Notes under the pieces: model-generated
The model's database searches: none
What the model saw: the letters and a program-made list of their open reading frames with translations, nothing else
Told to the model about the DNA's origin: nothing
Shown: positions 12,635 to 25,840 of the stretch, piece after piece
How positions within the stretch are numbered: position 1 is the first letter of the stretch
Layout: each line of letters starts with the position of its first letter
Translations under genes and position numbers: made by a program
Source: Engraulis encrasicolus
Lineage: Eukaryota; Chordata; Actinopteri; Clupeiformes; Engraulidae
Direction: 5' to 3'
DNA length: 64,000 nucleotides
NCBI RefSeq assembly: GCF_034702125.1
Contig: NC_085872.1
Coordinates: 32,975,876-33,039,875 of the forward strand

Positions 12635-13074
12635 TGTTATATCATATGGTACGCATTCAAGATACTATACAATAAAATAATATTAATAATTATGACAATA
12701 ATATACTACTTCTACTACTACTACTAAAAATAATAATACCCATGGTGCAGTTTCCTAAACATTTCTGAAGGCCGCTCATTGTTGATGGTTTATTTTTTTT
12801 ATTTTTTATTTTTTTCTGGGGGGGGGGGGGGGGGATCGCCCTTTCTTCAGGTTAGAGCAACTGCCCTTTGACATTCCTGTGCACGTCCCTGCCATCTACA
12901 CACGGCAATGATGACTCTGTGGTTTTTAGCTTACAGTTAGTTTACACACCCCTTCCATCAACCCAATTCCCAACGTTGATTTGTAGGCTACACACAACAC
13001 TAACACAAACTTATTCTGTCTTTGCTAGGCTCTCTTTTCTCTACCCTAACAAGCAAACCTACACATCCATGCAC

Positions 13075-13148
13075 CCAGACAGACAGACACACAGACAGAC
13101 AGATAGACACAGACAGACAGACAGACTAGCGCGTGCACGCGCGCACGC

Positions 13149-13197
<49 letters not shown>

Positions 13198-13204
13198 CAC
13201 ACAC
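13075..13204. repeat. Compound (CAGA)n-(CACG)n-(CA)n microsatellite
   Basis: CAGA units with ACAC interruptions, then a GCGCGTGCACGCGCGC block, about 11 ACGC tetramers and (AC)n. The same order of blocks recurs at 23246-23430. Confidence 0.95.
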
Positions 13205-13493
13205 AGAGCACAACAATCACATCACAATCTGTGCTGACTGGCCAGACCCCAGATCCCCTCCCACACACACACGCATACAGAAACAAATGCGGTACACTTT
13301 CTCAGACCCCCGACTGTACTGTCCATCTGTTGAGAAGCTCTTCACACTGCCCTGCATGCCCCCCCCACCCCCCCCCCCCAGGCTGAATCAGCTGGAACAT
13401 TAGATTTCCCCCTTAATGACCGGCTTCCCCCCAGGCTCCTCTGCTAACACGCACCTACTGCTGCCCAAGTCAGACATGGGAACTGGGGAGACA
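13205..13493. other. Nothing recognised; C-run
   Basis: A C-rich run at 13360-13380 (two blocks of C). No gene signal. Confidence 0.5.
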
Positions 13494-13494
13494 C

Positions 13495-13584
<90 letters not shown>
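13494..13584. repeat. (GAAA)n tetranucleotide microsatellite
   Basis: About 22 near-perfect copies of AAAG/GAAA, purine-only on the plus strand. Confidence 0.97.
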
Positions 13585-14641
13585 GGACAGTAGGGAATAC
13601 AAGTTAAAGAAAACTAATAGAAAGCAAAAGAGAAGGAATGAGTAAGAGAATGAATGGAGGGCTACTGATACACGCATTAATTCACATCAAAAATCAATGT
13701 TCGTACATTGTAGTATATACAGTAGGAATAACCTTGGCCCTATAGGCCTATATGATGTAGGCCTAATGCACAAAAGTTTGTTTTTATGTGCATGTATGTT
13801 TGCGTGAGAGTGCAAGGGTGTGTGTTTGCAAGAGTAGATGGGATGTCGCTGTGCTGTGTTTCTATCAGTCTGCATCCTCTAAATCAGAGCTATCAGAACA
13901 GTGTCAGGGACAATACCTTGCGCCTCCTTCCTCTTCCCTTTCCTCTTCCTCTCGGCGTCAGTCTCAGTATGAGAGGCGAGATTGTTCAGGCTGCTGGCCT
14001 GCCCTGTCGTCGCCTGTTACCCGCCATCCCCGGCCACGACATCTGACACTTCCAGTTTGGGGCCCGCCAACTCTGGGTGCCCACACAAGGGTCAAAGATG
14101 ATACTGAGGTCACCCACGACTGACAATGGCCAAACTCCTCTGTTGTAAGCACACACAATCATGCACCCATACACACACAAACACACACATCCTTAGCTAC
14201 ACCAGCACACACACACACAAACCTGCTCACACACACACACACACACTTAGACCTTGGCACTCTACTCCAACAGATCTGCTGCAGACGTATTTTCCATGAG
14301 CTGTTGGTGAGTTTCTCTGAAGAGGAAATGATGAGTTGTTGAAAATCCTGTTTGGATGTGCAGAGGAGTGTCACGGTCCGGAGCTGGAGCCCCTCTGCTC
14401 CCAGCTGCCTTTATGGGTCGACAGAGGTTTAGGGTGGGACATGCAGCTCTGGGGATGTCGGCAATGCTGACGGTAGATGAGGCGCAGAGTATAGGTCTCT
14501 CCCTCAGTAAAGGAAGCCTGGTAGTAATCCGTCTTCTCATATACTCAGAGACACAGAGGCATCCATCAGATGCACGGCTAGTCCGACTGAAGACCTCCAA
14601 CACTGGCGCTTAACTTACTTCTGCTATATGACTCTCTCTCC

Positions 14642-14673
<32 letters not shown>

Positions 14674-15383
14674 AATTTCACACTCAGATGGCGCACCTCT
14701 GGATCAGCCGTTGTCAGCGTGGTTAGTGGAGCGGTGTGGAGGCAGTTGAGACGAGGAGGGCCCTTGGGGTCCAACGAGCCGGTGGCTGCCACAAAACTCC
14801 AGGAGCCGCCTCCATCTTGATTACATTAGGGACTGTTCTGTTTTTTCTTGCTTGCTTGCCTTCCTCATTGACGCTGAACTTTTCTGCGAGAGCACTGAGA
14901 GAGGACTGAATGGCTGGGCCAGAGCAGGGCAGAGGAGAGCAGAGGAGGAGTGGATGGATAGATGGGCCTCACACTCTTGCTCCTCTTTTCTCCACCCTCT
15001 CCCGCTCTCTCTTCCTCTGCTCTCGGCTTGTATGTGTGTGTGTGTGCTTACGTGTGTGTGCGCGCTCGCCTGCCTGTGTGTGTGTGTGTGTGTGTGAGTA
15101 TGACGCTGTGAGTCACATCCCCAAGGCTCATAGCCCCTCCATTTCCCGGCCCAACTAGATGGCTCAAACCCACTCACCCGTCTGTTTATCCTCCCATACT
15201 CTCTCTGTTTTTCTCTCTCAGCCTTGTGCTCACTCACTCTCTCCCACACACACACACACATACATACAGGACACTGTCCCAGTTGGTCTCCTCCTCCACG
15301 TCCCTCTCTTCCACTTTCCTCTACTTTTCCAGAGTATTGTACGCTACTAGTTCCTCCTAAGACTGCCTTTTGTCTCTTGACTC
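13585..15383. other. No gene recognised (1.8 kb)
   Basis: Moderately GC-rich DNA with several short CA/GT and CT/TCTG patches (14160-14250, 14640-14672, 15030-15095, 15244-15260). Open frames are short and driven by the simple repeats. No splice-flanked exon could be supported. Confidence 0.45.

Positions 15384-15867
<484 letters not shown>

Positions 15868-15951
<84 letters not shown>
15868..15951. repeat. (CT)n microsatellite
   Basis: About 42 pure CT units. Confidence 0.97.
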
Positions 15952-15952
<1 letters not shown>

Positions 15953-16382
15953 GTATCTGACAGTGTATAACAACATAACAATAAAAAACAACACATTCAT
16001 GGTTTGTTTATGCGGGCGCCTACAGTATTTTAGTGTGTAAAAAATGAAGGTGTGTCTATAAATCTCCCCCCCCCCCCTCTCTGTTTGTGTATAAGTGTGC
16101 ATGTGCATGCATTTGAACTCATTCATTCCCTAATATAGACATGTCGTCTGGCAGATTGGCTTTTTGCTTGTGGGACAGACTGTGCTCCAGCTGAAGAATG
16201 TCCCATGCTGTAACACAGGGACTGGCTCATGAAAAACTGACAAGGCAAATCACATGCTTTTGTTGTCTTCCACGCACCGCGCTCTTCCCTCTTGTTGGTG
16301 CGTATCTGAAATAATCAAGTAGGAAATGGATCGCACTCAGTTTTTTCTTCTTTCTCTTTCTTTTCTTATTATTCGAGCACAG

Positions 16383-16421
16383 AGAGCACTGATGATGGCA
16401 ACAGCCTGAAACGTCTGCTCT
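16383..16421 (+). ncRNA. Candidate minimal hammerhead ribozyme
   Basis: All core parts are present in order: helix I strand AGAGCA (16383-16388), CTGATGA (16389-16395), a GGC/GCC helix II closed by AACA, GAAAC (16408-16412), the GTC cleavage triplet (16413-16415) and the complementary helix I strand TGCTCT. Helix III is only the self-complementary ACGT, which would need pairing between two molecules. Hammerheads with such tiny helix III are known in Penelope-like retroelements. Activity is inferred, not shown. Confidence 0.6.
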
Positions 16422-16500
16422 ACCTTGCTCTGACTAAAAATAAAAAAAACTCCTTGTGCTTGACCTTTGTGTCTTGTTTAGTGTGCGAACCTGCTCCAAC
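16416..16500 (+). mobile_element. Probable Penelope-like element fragment downstream of the hammerhead
   Basis: About 60 nt after the hammerhead comes GTGTGCGAACCT (about 16481-16492). The same order, hammerhead-like motif then GTGTGCGAACCT after an A-rich spacer, occurs on the minus strand at 59945-59853. No coding part of the element is present. Confidence 0.45.
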
Positions 16501-17470
16501 CTTATATATTTCTTATTATTCAAACATTGCAGGGACAGATCACATGCTTTACCCTGTCGCGCTGTTTGATAGTCGACACATTGGTTAGCGCAGGATATTC
16601 CCCAACCATGTGTCAGAGCCAAATGCTTCATTTGAAATGATTTGAGGAACTGATTGGAGGACCACACTTGACCCACTTCATCTGTATACCCTGTTATTTT
16701 TTCCTCATGGTTGATGATAAGAACACTCTCTTTGATTGAGTTTGATTGTGTGACTCAGTAGTACCATTCCAACAGATGGCCACACAAAATGTTCTTTCCT
16801 TTTCTGAAAGACTGATTTCATACTACTTTTAGTATACATGTAAATTACTCACACTGTTTGAATGTAAGTCAGGCATTGCTTAAAAGCAGCTCAAGTTTAC
16901 ATCATGTAGTGCATTCTGCCAGCAGGTAAACTGAAATGAAATTGACTTTCATTATCACGCCAGATAGACTCATGGATAGGCCCTAAGTACATTGAAACAT
17001 ACACTTGAAAGTTGAACCGATTTATTTTTTATGCCATGAACATTTGTTAGTGCCAAACTGTCAACTAAATGTTAACATTCCTTGACATTAGGTAGCAAAG
17101 GAGGCGCAAAACACAGATCTGTACAAATCAGAAAAAAATAGGTAATCTAATTGCAAGTGGACGTAGATCATCAAATTGCAAGTGTACGTACTGTATGTGT
17201 ATGCAATTCGAGCAGTACTGGTAGTGTTATGTTTTGTGAAATAGAGGTCTTGAAAAATTATGACAACAGAATGAGAAAAATGCTTATACTTATGTAGTAG
17301 TAAAGGGGGCGTCTGCTGTCAAGTGGTGTGAGCCTGTCCCCTACCAGCCGTCACAGCAGGTCATTGCAGTGGACACTGCAGTGTCTCTCACCCGGCCTGC
17401 GCATTTATTATGTGGTGGATACACAAGCTAACTATCTGTGATTTTAAATCGGAATTCAGCCATTTGTATC
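16501..17470. other. Nothing recognised (about 1 kb)
   Basis: AT-rich sequence with no long open frame, terminal repeat or RNA motif that I can support. Confidence 0.5.
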
Positions 17471-17474
17471 GAAA

Positions 17475-17512
17475 AGTTGTTTGATGAAGGTCAGTGGACT
17501 GAAACGTTGCAA
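17475..17512 (+). ncRNA. Decayed hammerhead-like motif
   Basis: AGTTGT, TTGATGA (the invariant first C is now T), an AGGTC/GACT helix II around AGTG, GAAAC, GTT, then GCAATT, which pairs with AGTTGT using two G-U pairs. The fold looks kept but the core is mutated, so it is probably inactive. Related to the motif at 16383. Confidence 0.45.
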
Positions 17513-18262
17513 TTAAAACTTTGCAAATGAGGAGGACAGTGTGTAGAAGTTCTTTGGTGTAATTGAACAGAGTACGCTATATTGCACAGGGTACACACCA
17601 GCATTATCTTTTTCACTCTTCCTCTCTCTCAAATACACAAATTTGTTTAATCAGTTAAATTAGCTAAATGCTTGAATCAGTCACAACCAAAGCGCTGAGT
17701 TTATATATACCGGACAAAAAAACAGCACTGTGGGCAATTGCACAGAGTTTGCCTGTTGTCCACTAGAGGGTGGCCACCGTATCTACAGCTGTGCTCGGCA
17801 AGAAGTAGGCTATTAGAAATATTTGATAATAGGCTACATCAAATATATAACTTGACACAGCACCTATTTACTGAAATTTCACGTTACACTGTTACAGTAT
17901 ATTAATACAGCATGCAACTGTGAAGGAAGCATGCACCTAACTTGTATTGCCATGTTACGGTTGCCATAAGATGCCATCCGTCTTGACTCTATTACAAGCC
18001 ATTATGAAACCAAACAATCAAACTCTATAGGCCTATTCAAATGTTTTTTATTTATTTATTGAAATTATGGAAGCTACATGTAGCCAAGCCAGGAAAATTG
18101 TCTGAAAACATGATATTTCAGTGTTCTCCTTTGATGTAGATCCAATCTGAAGATATGTTTTTCCACATATTAACTTAAAACAAAAATGATGTGTTGTTCT
18201 GTGGTTGAAACAAGTTATTCTGACACATTGCTCATATTGAATATTTCACCGATTACACAATT
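17513..18262. other. Nothing recognised
   Basis: AT-rich stretch with no open frame, terminal repeat pair or RNA motif that I can support. Confidence 0.5.

Positions 18263-18726
<464 letters not shown>

Positions 18727-18806
<80 letters not shown>
18727..18806. repeat. (GA)n microsatellite
   Basis: About 40 pure GA units. Confidence 0.97.
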
Positions 18807-18809
<3 letters not shown>

Positions 18810-19412
18810 GATAATGCAACGCCATCATATAATAATTACACTCAGCTCCTGGCATCTACCCCCTTTCCCCTCATGCATTCTCTCTTCATTTCTCTACTTA
18901 CTCCCCATCCCTTTTTTGAGATAGCCTACATAACATGAAGAATTAACTTGGGCTGAAATCCTATATGAAGGTGCTAGACTTTCTTATGACAGATCCTCTG
19001 AGTTCAGGCTTCTGTTAACCCCCAGCGCTCGCTGCACACAGCCTCATGTGTGAAATTGGCCGTGTGCAGACACACGTAAAATAGTGTGCATGTCTGTGTG
19101 TTGAGATGATCCTGTCTCTTGAGCTCGCCAACTGTCTGCTGCTCATATGGGGATTAAATGAGAGTAGGCCTATCTGTTGCAAAAAAGAGTGTGGAAATAT
19201 TTGTGATGTCAAGGTGTATGATATTACATATGGTGTGTTTGTGCATGCTTACATGTGTTTGTGTTTGTGAGGGGGGCGTACAAGTTGTGAGAAAAGATCT
19301 TTGAAAATATTGTTCACTTCCATTCAACATAAAATGTTCTATTTGATGACACTTCAAAATCAACTGCAAATGTACATTTCTCTGTATAGTTATCTTTGCT
19401 AAGCAAAGAGAC
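18807..19412. other. Nothing recognised
   Basis: No open frame or repeat structure supported. Confidence 0.5.
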
Positions 19413-19530
<118 letters not shown>

Positions 19531-20656
19531 CATGTGTGTGTACTGTACTGTATGGGCGTGAGTAGTGACCAGCCTTAGCATCTGAAGTCACATGACTGCT
19601 GCATATGAAGAATGCTCTATTCATCCAGCATCCAGAATGCCTCTCTGTTCTCCCCAACGCCCCTTTAGAGGCACAGCACACCAAGAGCCCAAAGGAAAGT
19701 GTGGCAAATTCCTGCCTGATATAGTTTATTATTGGAAAATTTCCAGTCTAAATCATGAGCACAGCCCATGCCCTGCTTCACTTCTTAAGGAAATTTCTGA
19801 GAGATGTCCAAAAAAATCCGTCCTGTTTCTAAAACGAGAGTTTTGTTATTGTAAGTGCTGTAGCTAACAAAGGGAGCTTTTAGCTCATTCCACTGTACTG
19901 GCATCCAGCACCTCATGGACCCAGACAGTACCTGGTACAGAACTGCACCGCATATTTGCAGGCACCATATTAAACCAGGTATACCAGAGACCAGGAGATC
20001 TCAGTAGGGGTCCCAAGGTTTTGTTTGTTTGCCCCATTTGTTTTTGTTTGTTTGCCCTTTTTTAATCTCTAACTTTCACTCCCTCACTCTCTCTGACCTT
20101 GGCGGAGGAGAGGTGTGTAAAAACACAGCACGTGTCTCAATTCTTTCACATTATTGTCTCTCCTTCCTCACATCTCTCCCTAAATCCCAATTTCACTACC
20201 CCAATAGCCATTCTGTATCTGAACATTTGCTGTTGCTTGAAATTTCTTTTGTTATTCTGTGCCTTTCCTCATTGCATGGCCAAAAAAAGGAAAATGCCAT
20301 ATCCTAAAAAACGCCATTCCATCTATCGTAGGGACACAATCACCACAGGAGCACGTCCTTGCTGCAGTGTCTGCGAGGAGTACCATCACAAATATGTGAT
20401 TAGAATTTTGCCAAAATTTTGAGTTCTCATTATGATGTCATAATGTCTTTGCGAGATTTTTTAACACAGACGTCTATGGGAGCTGTAGAGTGTTCCAGTA
20501 AAATTCTGGAAGAACCTCTAGAAATTCTTTACTCCTCAAAGGGTTAACACAGACTGAGGGCTTCATTAGCTCCGGTGGAGGGAGTCTGGAGATGGAGAGG
20601 AGACAGGGGATGAGAGCGAGGCAAGGTGAGAGGGGAGGGCTTGCAGGCGGTCAGGG
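19531..20656. other. No gene recognised (1.1 kb)
   Basis: Mixed sequence with TGTTTGTTTG patches near 20030. Short open frames at 20029-20422 have no family resemblance or splice context. Confidence 0.45.
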
Positions 20657-20664
20657 GTTATTAG

Positions 20665-21060
20665 TAGTGTTGCACCGATACCATTTTTTGGCCCCGATGA
20701 AGATACCCAATACTTGACTGTACAGTATCGGCCGATACCGATACCACTCTGTTTGAAATGTATAGATATATATGAAGAGCTGCATACTACTTGGACGTAA
20801 AATCATAGCTATCATGGTTTTGTCAGACTGCTGCCTACCTTTGTGAAACAGGGAAAAGACTGATACTGTACAAAGTAAATGCAGTATAACTCTTTATACT
20901 TTTTATAAATACCTCTGATATTAAATAATTAAGTTCAAGGCTGCTTTCAAGTGTCATAAAAGCATTAGTAAATGGTATTTGTTGGTACTTGCCGATACCG
21001 ATACCACTATTTCTGTGCCGTATCGGGACCCTCGCCGATACTGGTATCGGTGCAACACTA
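20665..21060. mobile_element. hAT-type MITE (396 bp)
   Basis: Inverted ends TAGTGTTGCACCGATACC and GGTATCGGTGCAACACTA. Perfect 8-bp target duplication GTTATTAG at 20657-20664 and 21061-21068. Rich in GCCGATACCGATACC words. Non-coding. Confidence 0.92.
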
Positions 21061-21072
21061 GTTATTAGCAAC

Positions 21073-21686
21073 TATGGCTGGACTGGGGGATAAATATGGG
21101 CCCGGGCACTTTTGGCTTAAAGGAACAGACCACCCTTTTTTGATTTTCACATATTTGCAGTATTTCCCAGCATTGTTCATGAATGTGCATATCATTTTCT
21201 CCTCTGTGTTTTCAGTACTTAGATTTATTGGATCAGAATTATTAGCATAGCTTAGCATAATCACTGAAAGTAACTGGTATCTTTAGCATCAAGCCACAAG
21301 TGATCACTGGACCGAATTAAATTGCTGTTTTACACTCTGGTGAATGTTACATTCATTTTAAAGTGGTTTAGAAGTACATTTGCTGGTGTTTTATTTTGTA
21401 CCATAGACTTGCATTACTATGCCTAATTTGGGTATACTGTCAAACGGGGCAATGCAAACACATAGACGAAAATTATATGCACGTTCATGAATAATGCTTG
21501 GAGATACTGCAATTATGTGAAAATCAAAAAAGGGTGGTCTGTTCCTTTAAAGGGGCCCCTCATAATTAGTGGCGCAGAACTGACTCACCCTCATCGGCCC
21601 CTATTTTCAGAAATGTAAAAAGAAAAAAAAGAAGTGTAGGGCCCACAGGGAAATACCCGCTATGCCAGTTGGCCAGTCCAGCCCTG
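21073..21686. mobile_element. hAT-type MITE, copy 1 of a family, carrying an insertion
   Basis: The right end CCAGTCCAGCCCTG and left end TATGGCTGGACTGG form decayed inverted repeats. Target duplication TTAGCAAC / TTAGCACC (21065-21072, 21687-21694; 7 of 8). The body (GGGCCCGGGCACTTTTGGC, GGGGCCCCTCATAATTAGTG) is shared with the copy at 56169-56749. Its left duplication overlaps that of the neighbouring MITE. Confidence 0.85.
21121..21546. mobile_element. TTAA-target MITE type A, nested
   Basis: Inverted ends AGGAACAGACCACCC and GGGTGGTCTGTTCCT (outer ~35 bp match) between TTAA at 21117-21120 and 21547-21550. Inserted in the hAT MITE at 21073-21686. TTAA duplication is the habit of piggyBac and Kolobok elements. 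Confidence 0.88.
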
Positions 21687-21694
21687 TTAGCACC

Positions 21695-23060
21695 AAGCCT
21701 GCATCCAGCCATAAATATTCTTTAAAGTTACTTTATCCTGAACTAATTAGGAGGAACGGTGCTTAGCGGAATGATAGGAGATGGAGGACTTGCTTTTATG
21801 TTTGAATGATTTATTAATAATAATGACTCATTTGCTTAACTTAGTCTCAGTGCTAGCCTTACTTATGAAACTATTATTAATAATGGATTTATTGCCCGTA
21901 GGAATGCGGAAAAAATTCAATAGCGATTGCTGTAGAACAGTACAGTATGTCATTAATACACTCACCATTCATTGTGTTTACACAATGCATATCTTATGCA
22001 ACATACTGTTGGCCATAGTGTCAAAAGCCTCTGGTGTACTGTACAGTATGTAACATAAGCACTGACATTAAAAATAATGTGTTAATAACACCTGTGCTGC
22101 AACAATAATCATGTATTTCTCAGTTCCTAGATTATACACAAGATAGTAGCCAGATTGTTTAAGTGTGTGTGCGTGTGTGTGTGTGTATGCGCACGCAGCT
22201 GCATGCATGCGTACCGTATGTGCATGTGTGCTTGCAGGTGTGCATACGTTAACATGAGTGTGTGTCTGCAAAAATATGGCAGTAAAAAGGGTGATATTCT
22301 CCAGAGGCTTTTTGAAATTGTGCTAAATGAGGCATGCTGGATGCTGCCCTTGAACGATAATATAAGGCATTAATCAGTACTTAACAAAAGGCTTGTTTTG
22401 AAATTAATTAGAAAGCATCAAGACCTAGTTCTATTTTGTTGGTATTGTCTAAAGATGTACAGATAAATGAGACTTAAAAACGATATGATGAGTAACGTTC
22501 TGAAGCCAGACAAACTAATTATTACTGCAGAACAGTGCAATTAATTGAACCGTTTTCAAGAAAATAATTACACTTTTTCTGCAATAAAATAATTATATCC
22601 ACTTATGATTGCCTATATACTTCTTTCAAAAAAGTAACTGATAGCATAATCAAGAAAATTAATGCAATAGGGGAAAATGAGAGGAACGGAATATAGAGTG
22701 AAAGAGAAAAAAGAAAATGTAAATTTGGACTTCAATCACTACAGGAAAACTCATATAGAGACAATTTAAACTCAATTTGATTTCCCATTAAAATTGTAAT
22801 TACGTAGCAATGAGGACTCGATTTAATCAAACTGTTGAGAAAAATCATGTGTGCGTTTGGAGAAGCAGAATCACTGGGTGTGCATAATAACCTGTAACGC
22901 ATAATGCATTTCTGCCTCACAATAAACGCACGCAGGGCCCCGGAACACTCACTATTAATGCAAATCTCGGATGTGTCTGCTAGAGAAAAAATATCATTTT
23001 TTTCCATTTAAGTACGTGAAGAAAGACAGATGCTAGTCAAGATTGGGAGCGCTTGAAGCA
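21695..23060. other. AT-rich non-coding region, possible conserved enhancer
   Basis: 1.4 kb free of recognisable transposons. 22380-23010 is dense in homeodomain-type cores (TTAATTAG, CTAATTATT, CAATTAATTG, ATAATTAC, GTAATTACG) plus TTAATGCAAAT-like words. No coding signal. A regulatory role is inferred from composition only. Confidence 0.3.
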
Positions 23061-23063
23061 AGT

Positions 23064-23097
23064 TGCTTTACACAGACAGACAGACAGACAGACAGAC
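23064..23097. repeat. (CAGA)n microsatellite
   Basis: Seven CAGA units on one side of the tRNA-like sequence. A second CAGA run lies at 23246-23270 on the other side. Confidence 0.95.
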
Positions 23098-23118
23098 TGT
23101 AGCGAAGGGGAGTGGAGT

Positions 23119-23193
23119 TGCCCAGCTGGGACTCGAACCCAGTCCTTCTGGGGTTGAAACTGGGGCTCTGACCGCTACACCAAAGAGCCAGGC
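23119..23193 (-). other. tRNA-like sequence with intact pol III boxes (pseudo-tRNA or SINE head)
   Basis: Read on the minus strand, box A TGGTGTAGCGG and box B GGTTCGAGTCC are both present. The T arm (CTGGG TTCGAGT CCCAG) is perfect, a D arm CTTT/AGAG exists, and the acceptor strands pair with G-U pairs. The anticodon stem does not pair (CCCCA against CCCCA), so it should not be a working tRNA. It is flanked on both sides by (CAGA)n. Confidence 0.55.
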
Positions 23194-23245
23194 TTGTTGG
23201 CGTGACAGTCAGAACACACCCACAACCCTAGTGATGGTCACTCCA

Positions 23246-24305
<1,060 letters not shown>

Positions 24306-24371
<66 letters not shown>

Positions 24372-24388
24372 ACGCACACACACACACA
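24306..24388. repeat. (CA)n microsatellite
   Basis: About 40 CA units with three CG interruptions near the right end. Confidence 0.97.
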
Positions 24389-25011
24389 GAGGACTCTGTT
24401 CCCCCAAGAAAATAAATATGGACATATCCAATCTCTGTTTCTTAGTGTGGGTGTACAGTTGCTCCTCTGGGTGGTAGTTTTGATAGCTACTCTAGGGGGT
24501 GCCGGCAGAAAACAAGCACGCCCGTCTGTGACAATAACCCTCCCATATGTTCAGGAGTCTTCCAAAACTCTAGCACATCAAACATGCAAACACACATCCA
24601 CCAGAAAACAAACATTGCACTAAAATAGCCTACATGACCATGTTCAGTTATCATAGCATTGACTCCCATAGCACTGCAATTACTGATATTGATAATAATG
24701 TAATTCAGCTAAAAAAGGCTAAATTGAAAGCCTCTGCTTGACTCAGTCTTGACTGGATTTTTATTTCTGTCAACGCTTCAAGAGGTAGATCTTGCTTGCC
24801 ATCTAGGCAGAGGTTGGGGATCTCGGGCATAAAAAGGTTGGTGACCACTGCTCCAGCACATCAAACATGCAAACACACATCCACCAGAATAGAAACATGG
24901 CACTGGACCGTGGACAAGTGGAGCAGTGTGAATTAAATGCCAAGCATCAGGTCTTATGGGGTGACAAATACAAGAGCTGACATGAGGTCTCATTCTCTTC
25001 CTCCTTTTATG
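24389..25011. other. No gene; 35-bp direct repeat
   Basis: AGCACATCAAACATGCAAAC and the next ~20 bp occur at 24569-24605 and again at 24853-24890. The 250 bp between ends in GGTTGGTGACCACTGC, resembling a hAT MITE end, so the repeat may reflect a local duplication around an insertion. Confidence 0.45.
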
Positions 25012-25019
25012 CTTACCAA

Positions 25020-25145
25020 CAGGGGCGCTGCCAGAAATGTTGGGCCCCATGAAAATGTGAATTTTGGCCCCCCTTCCCCTGTCAGTGCTATCAGTGCTTG
25101 GTCCCTTAGAATCTGTAACACCTTCCCCCCCTCATGGCACCCATG
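25020..25145. mobile_element. Short hAT-like MITE remnant
   Basis: Left end CAGGGGCGCTGCCAG, GGGCCCC-rich body, right end GGCACCCATG (decayed GCGCCCCTG). Flanks CTTACCAA / CTTACGTG are a weak 8-bp duplication (5 of 8). Confidence 0.5.
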
Positions 25146-25570
25146 CTTACGTGTAAATGTGTGACGGCAAAGAAAGAGAGTGGGTGACTATCTTTGCATC
25201 ATAGATTGTAGAATAGAACGTCATATAGGCCTACTCTCAATGCTTTGCATGCATGTTGAGATGTTTGTGTGGGAGGGAAAGAAACAGGAGCTTTGGACAT
25301 CAGCCCTCATGATAGCCAAGCTGTGATGGCCGTGGGAACAGGAAACTGGGGTTAGCATAGATAGCAAGAGCTATAATCTCCAGGCTAAAGTAATCAATCT
25401 AATCCACTCCTCCGGGGGCCGTGTTTGGGGCAGAGGGCACTTCACTGCACTCAGGGATCATCACCCTGCCCTTGCAAGTTCCCTTTTATTTCAGGCTTCA
25501 GACCACTGGGATGGGAACAAGGGGATTTCCTCTTCAAATGAAGACTGACCCTTACCATAAAAAAGATCTC
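25146..25570. other. Nothing recognised
   Basis: About 420 bp without an open frame, repeat ends or RNA motif; ends at the CA-rich patches. Confidence 0.5.
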
Positions 25571-25840
25571 TCTCACACACACACACACACACATCCACAC
25601 GTACATACATGCACTCATGCACACACACATACACACGATTTGTTTATAAATATTGCAACATATAGAAATATACACATTAACAGTGCACACTGATTACCTT
25701 TTCAAAAAACACACAGCTCATGAATACACACACACACACAAACACACACGCACGTAGGCACGCACACACACACACGGGTCACAACCTCAACAAATAAGCG
25801 CTGCCCTGCATGACTGTGTGGAAGGGAGAAGAGGACTCGC
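25571..25840. repeat. Decayed CA repeats and a 68-bp duplicated segment
   Basis: Scattered CA runs at 25573-25640 and 25725-25775. 25773-25840 (CACACGGGTCACAACCTCAA onward) matches 23429-23500 at high identity, and both start in a CA repeat. Confidence 0.7.

Larger units (their letters stand above)
7934..12891. mobile_element. Large hAT-like DNA transposon (about 5 kb), degenerate
   Basis: The ends are inverted repeats: CAGGCACGTGCACAG at 7934 and CTGTGCACGTCCCTG ending at 12891. The outer flanks are a perfect 8-bp duplication, CCATCTAC (7926-7933 and 12892-12899), the signature length of hAT insertions. About 1.9 kb of its length is a later hAT insertion (8399-10288). Its own interior shows no intact transposase. 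A partly open frame at 10668-10898 is unrecognised. Sequence around 8085-8398 plus 10289-10340 is echoed at 10395-10775, so the element contains an internal direct duplication. Non-mobile as it stands. Confidence 0.85.

Noticed and set aside
23119..23193. Functional tRNA gene
   Set aside because: The anticodon stem cannot pair, so it is called tRNA-like only.
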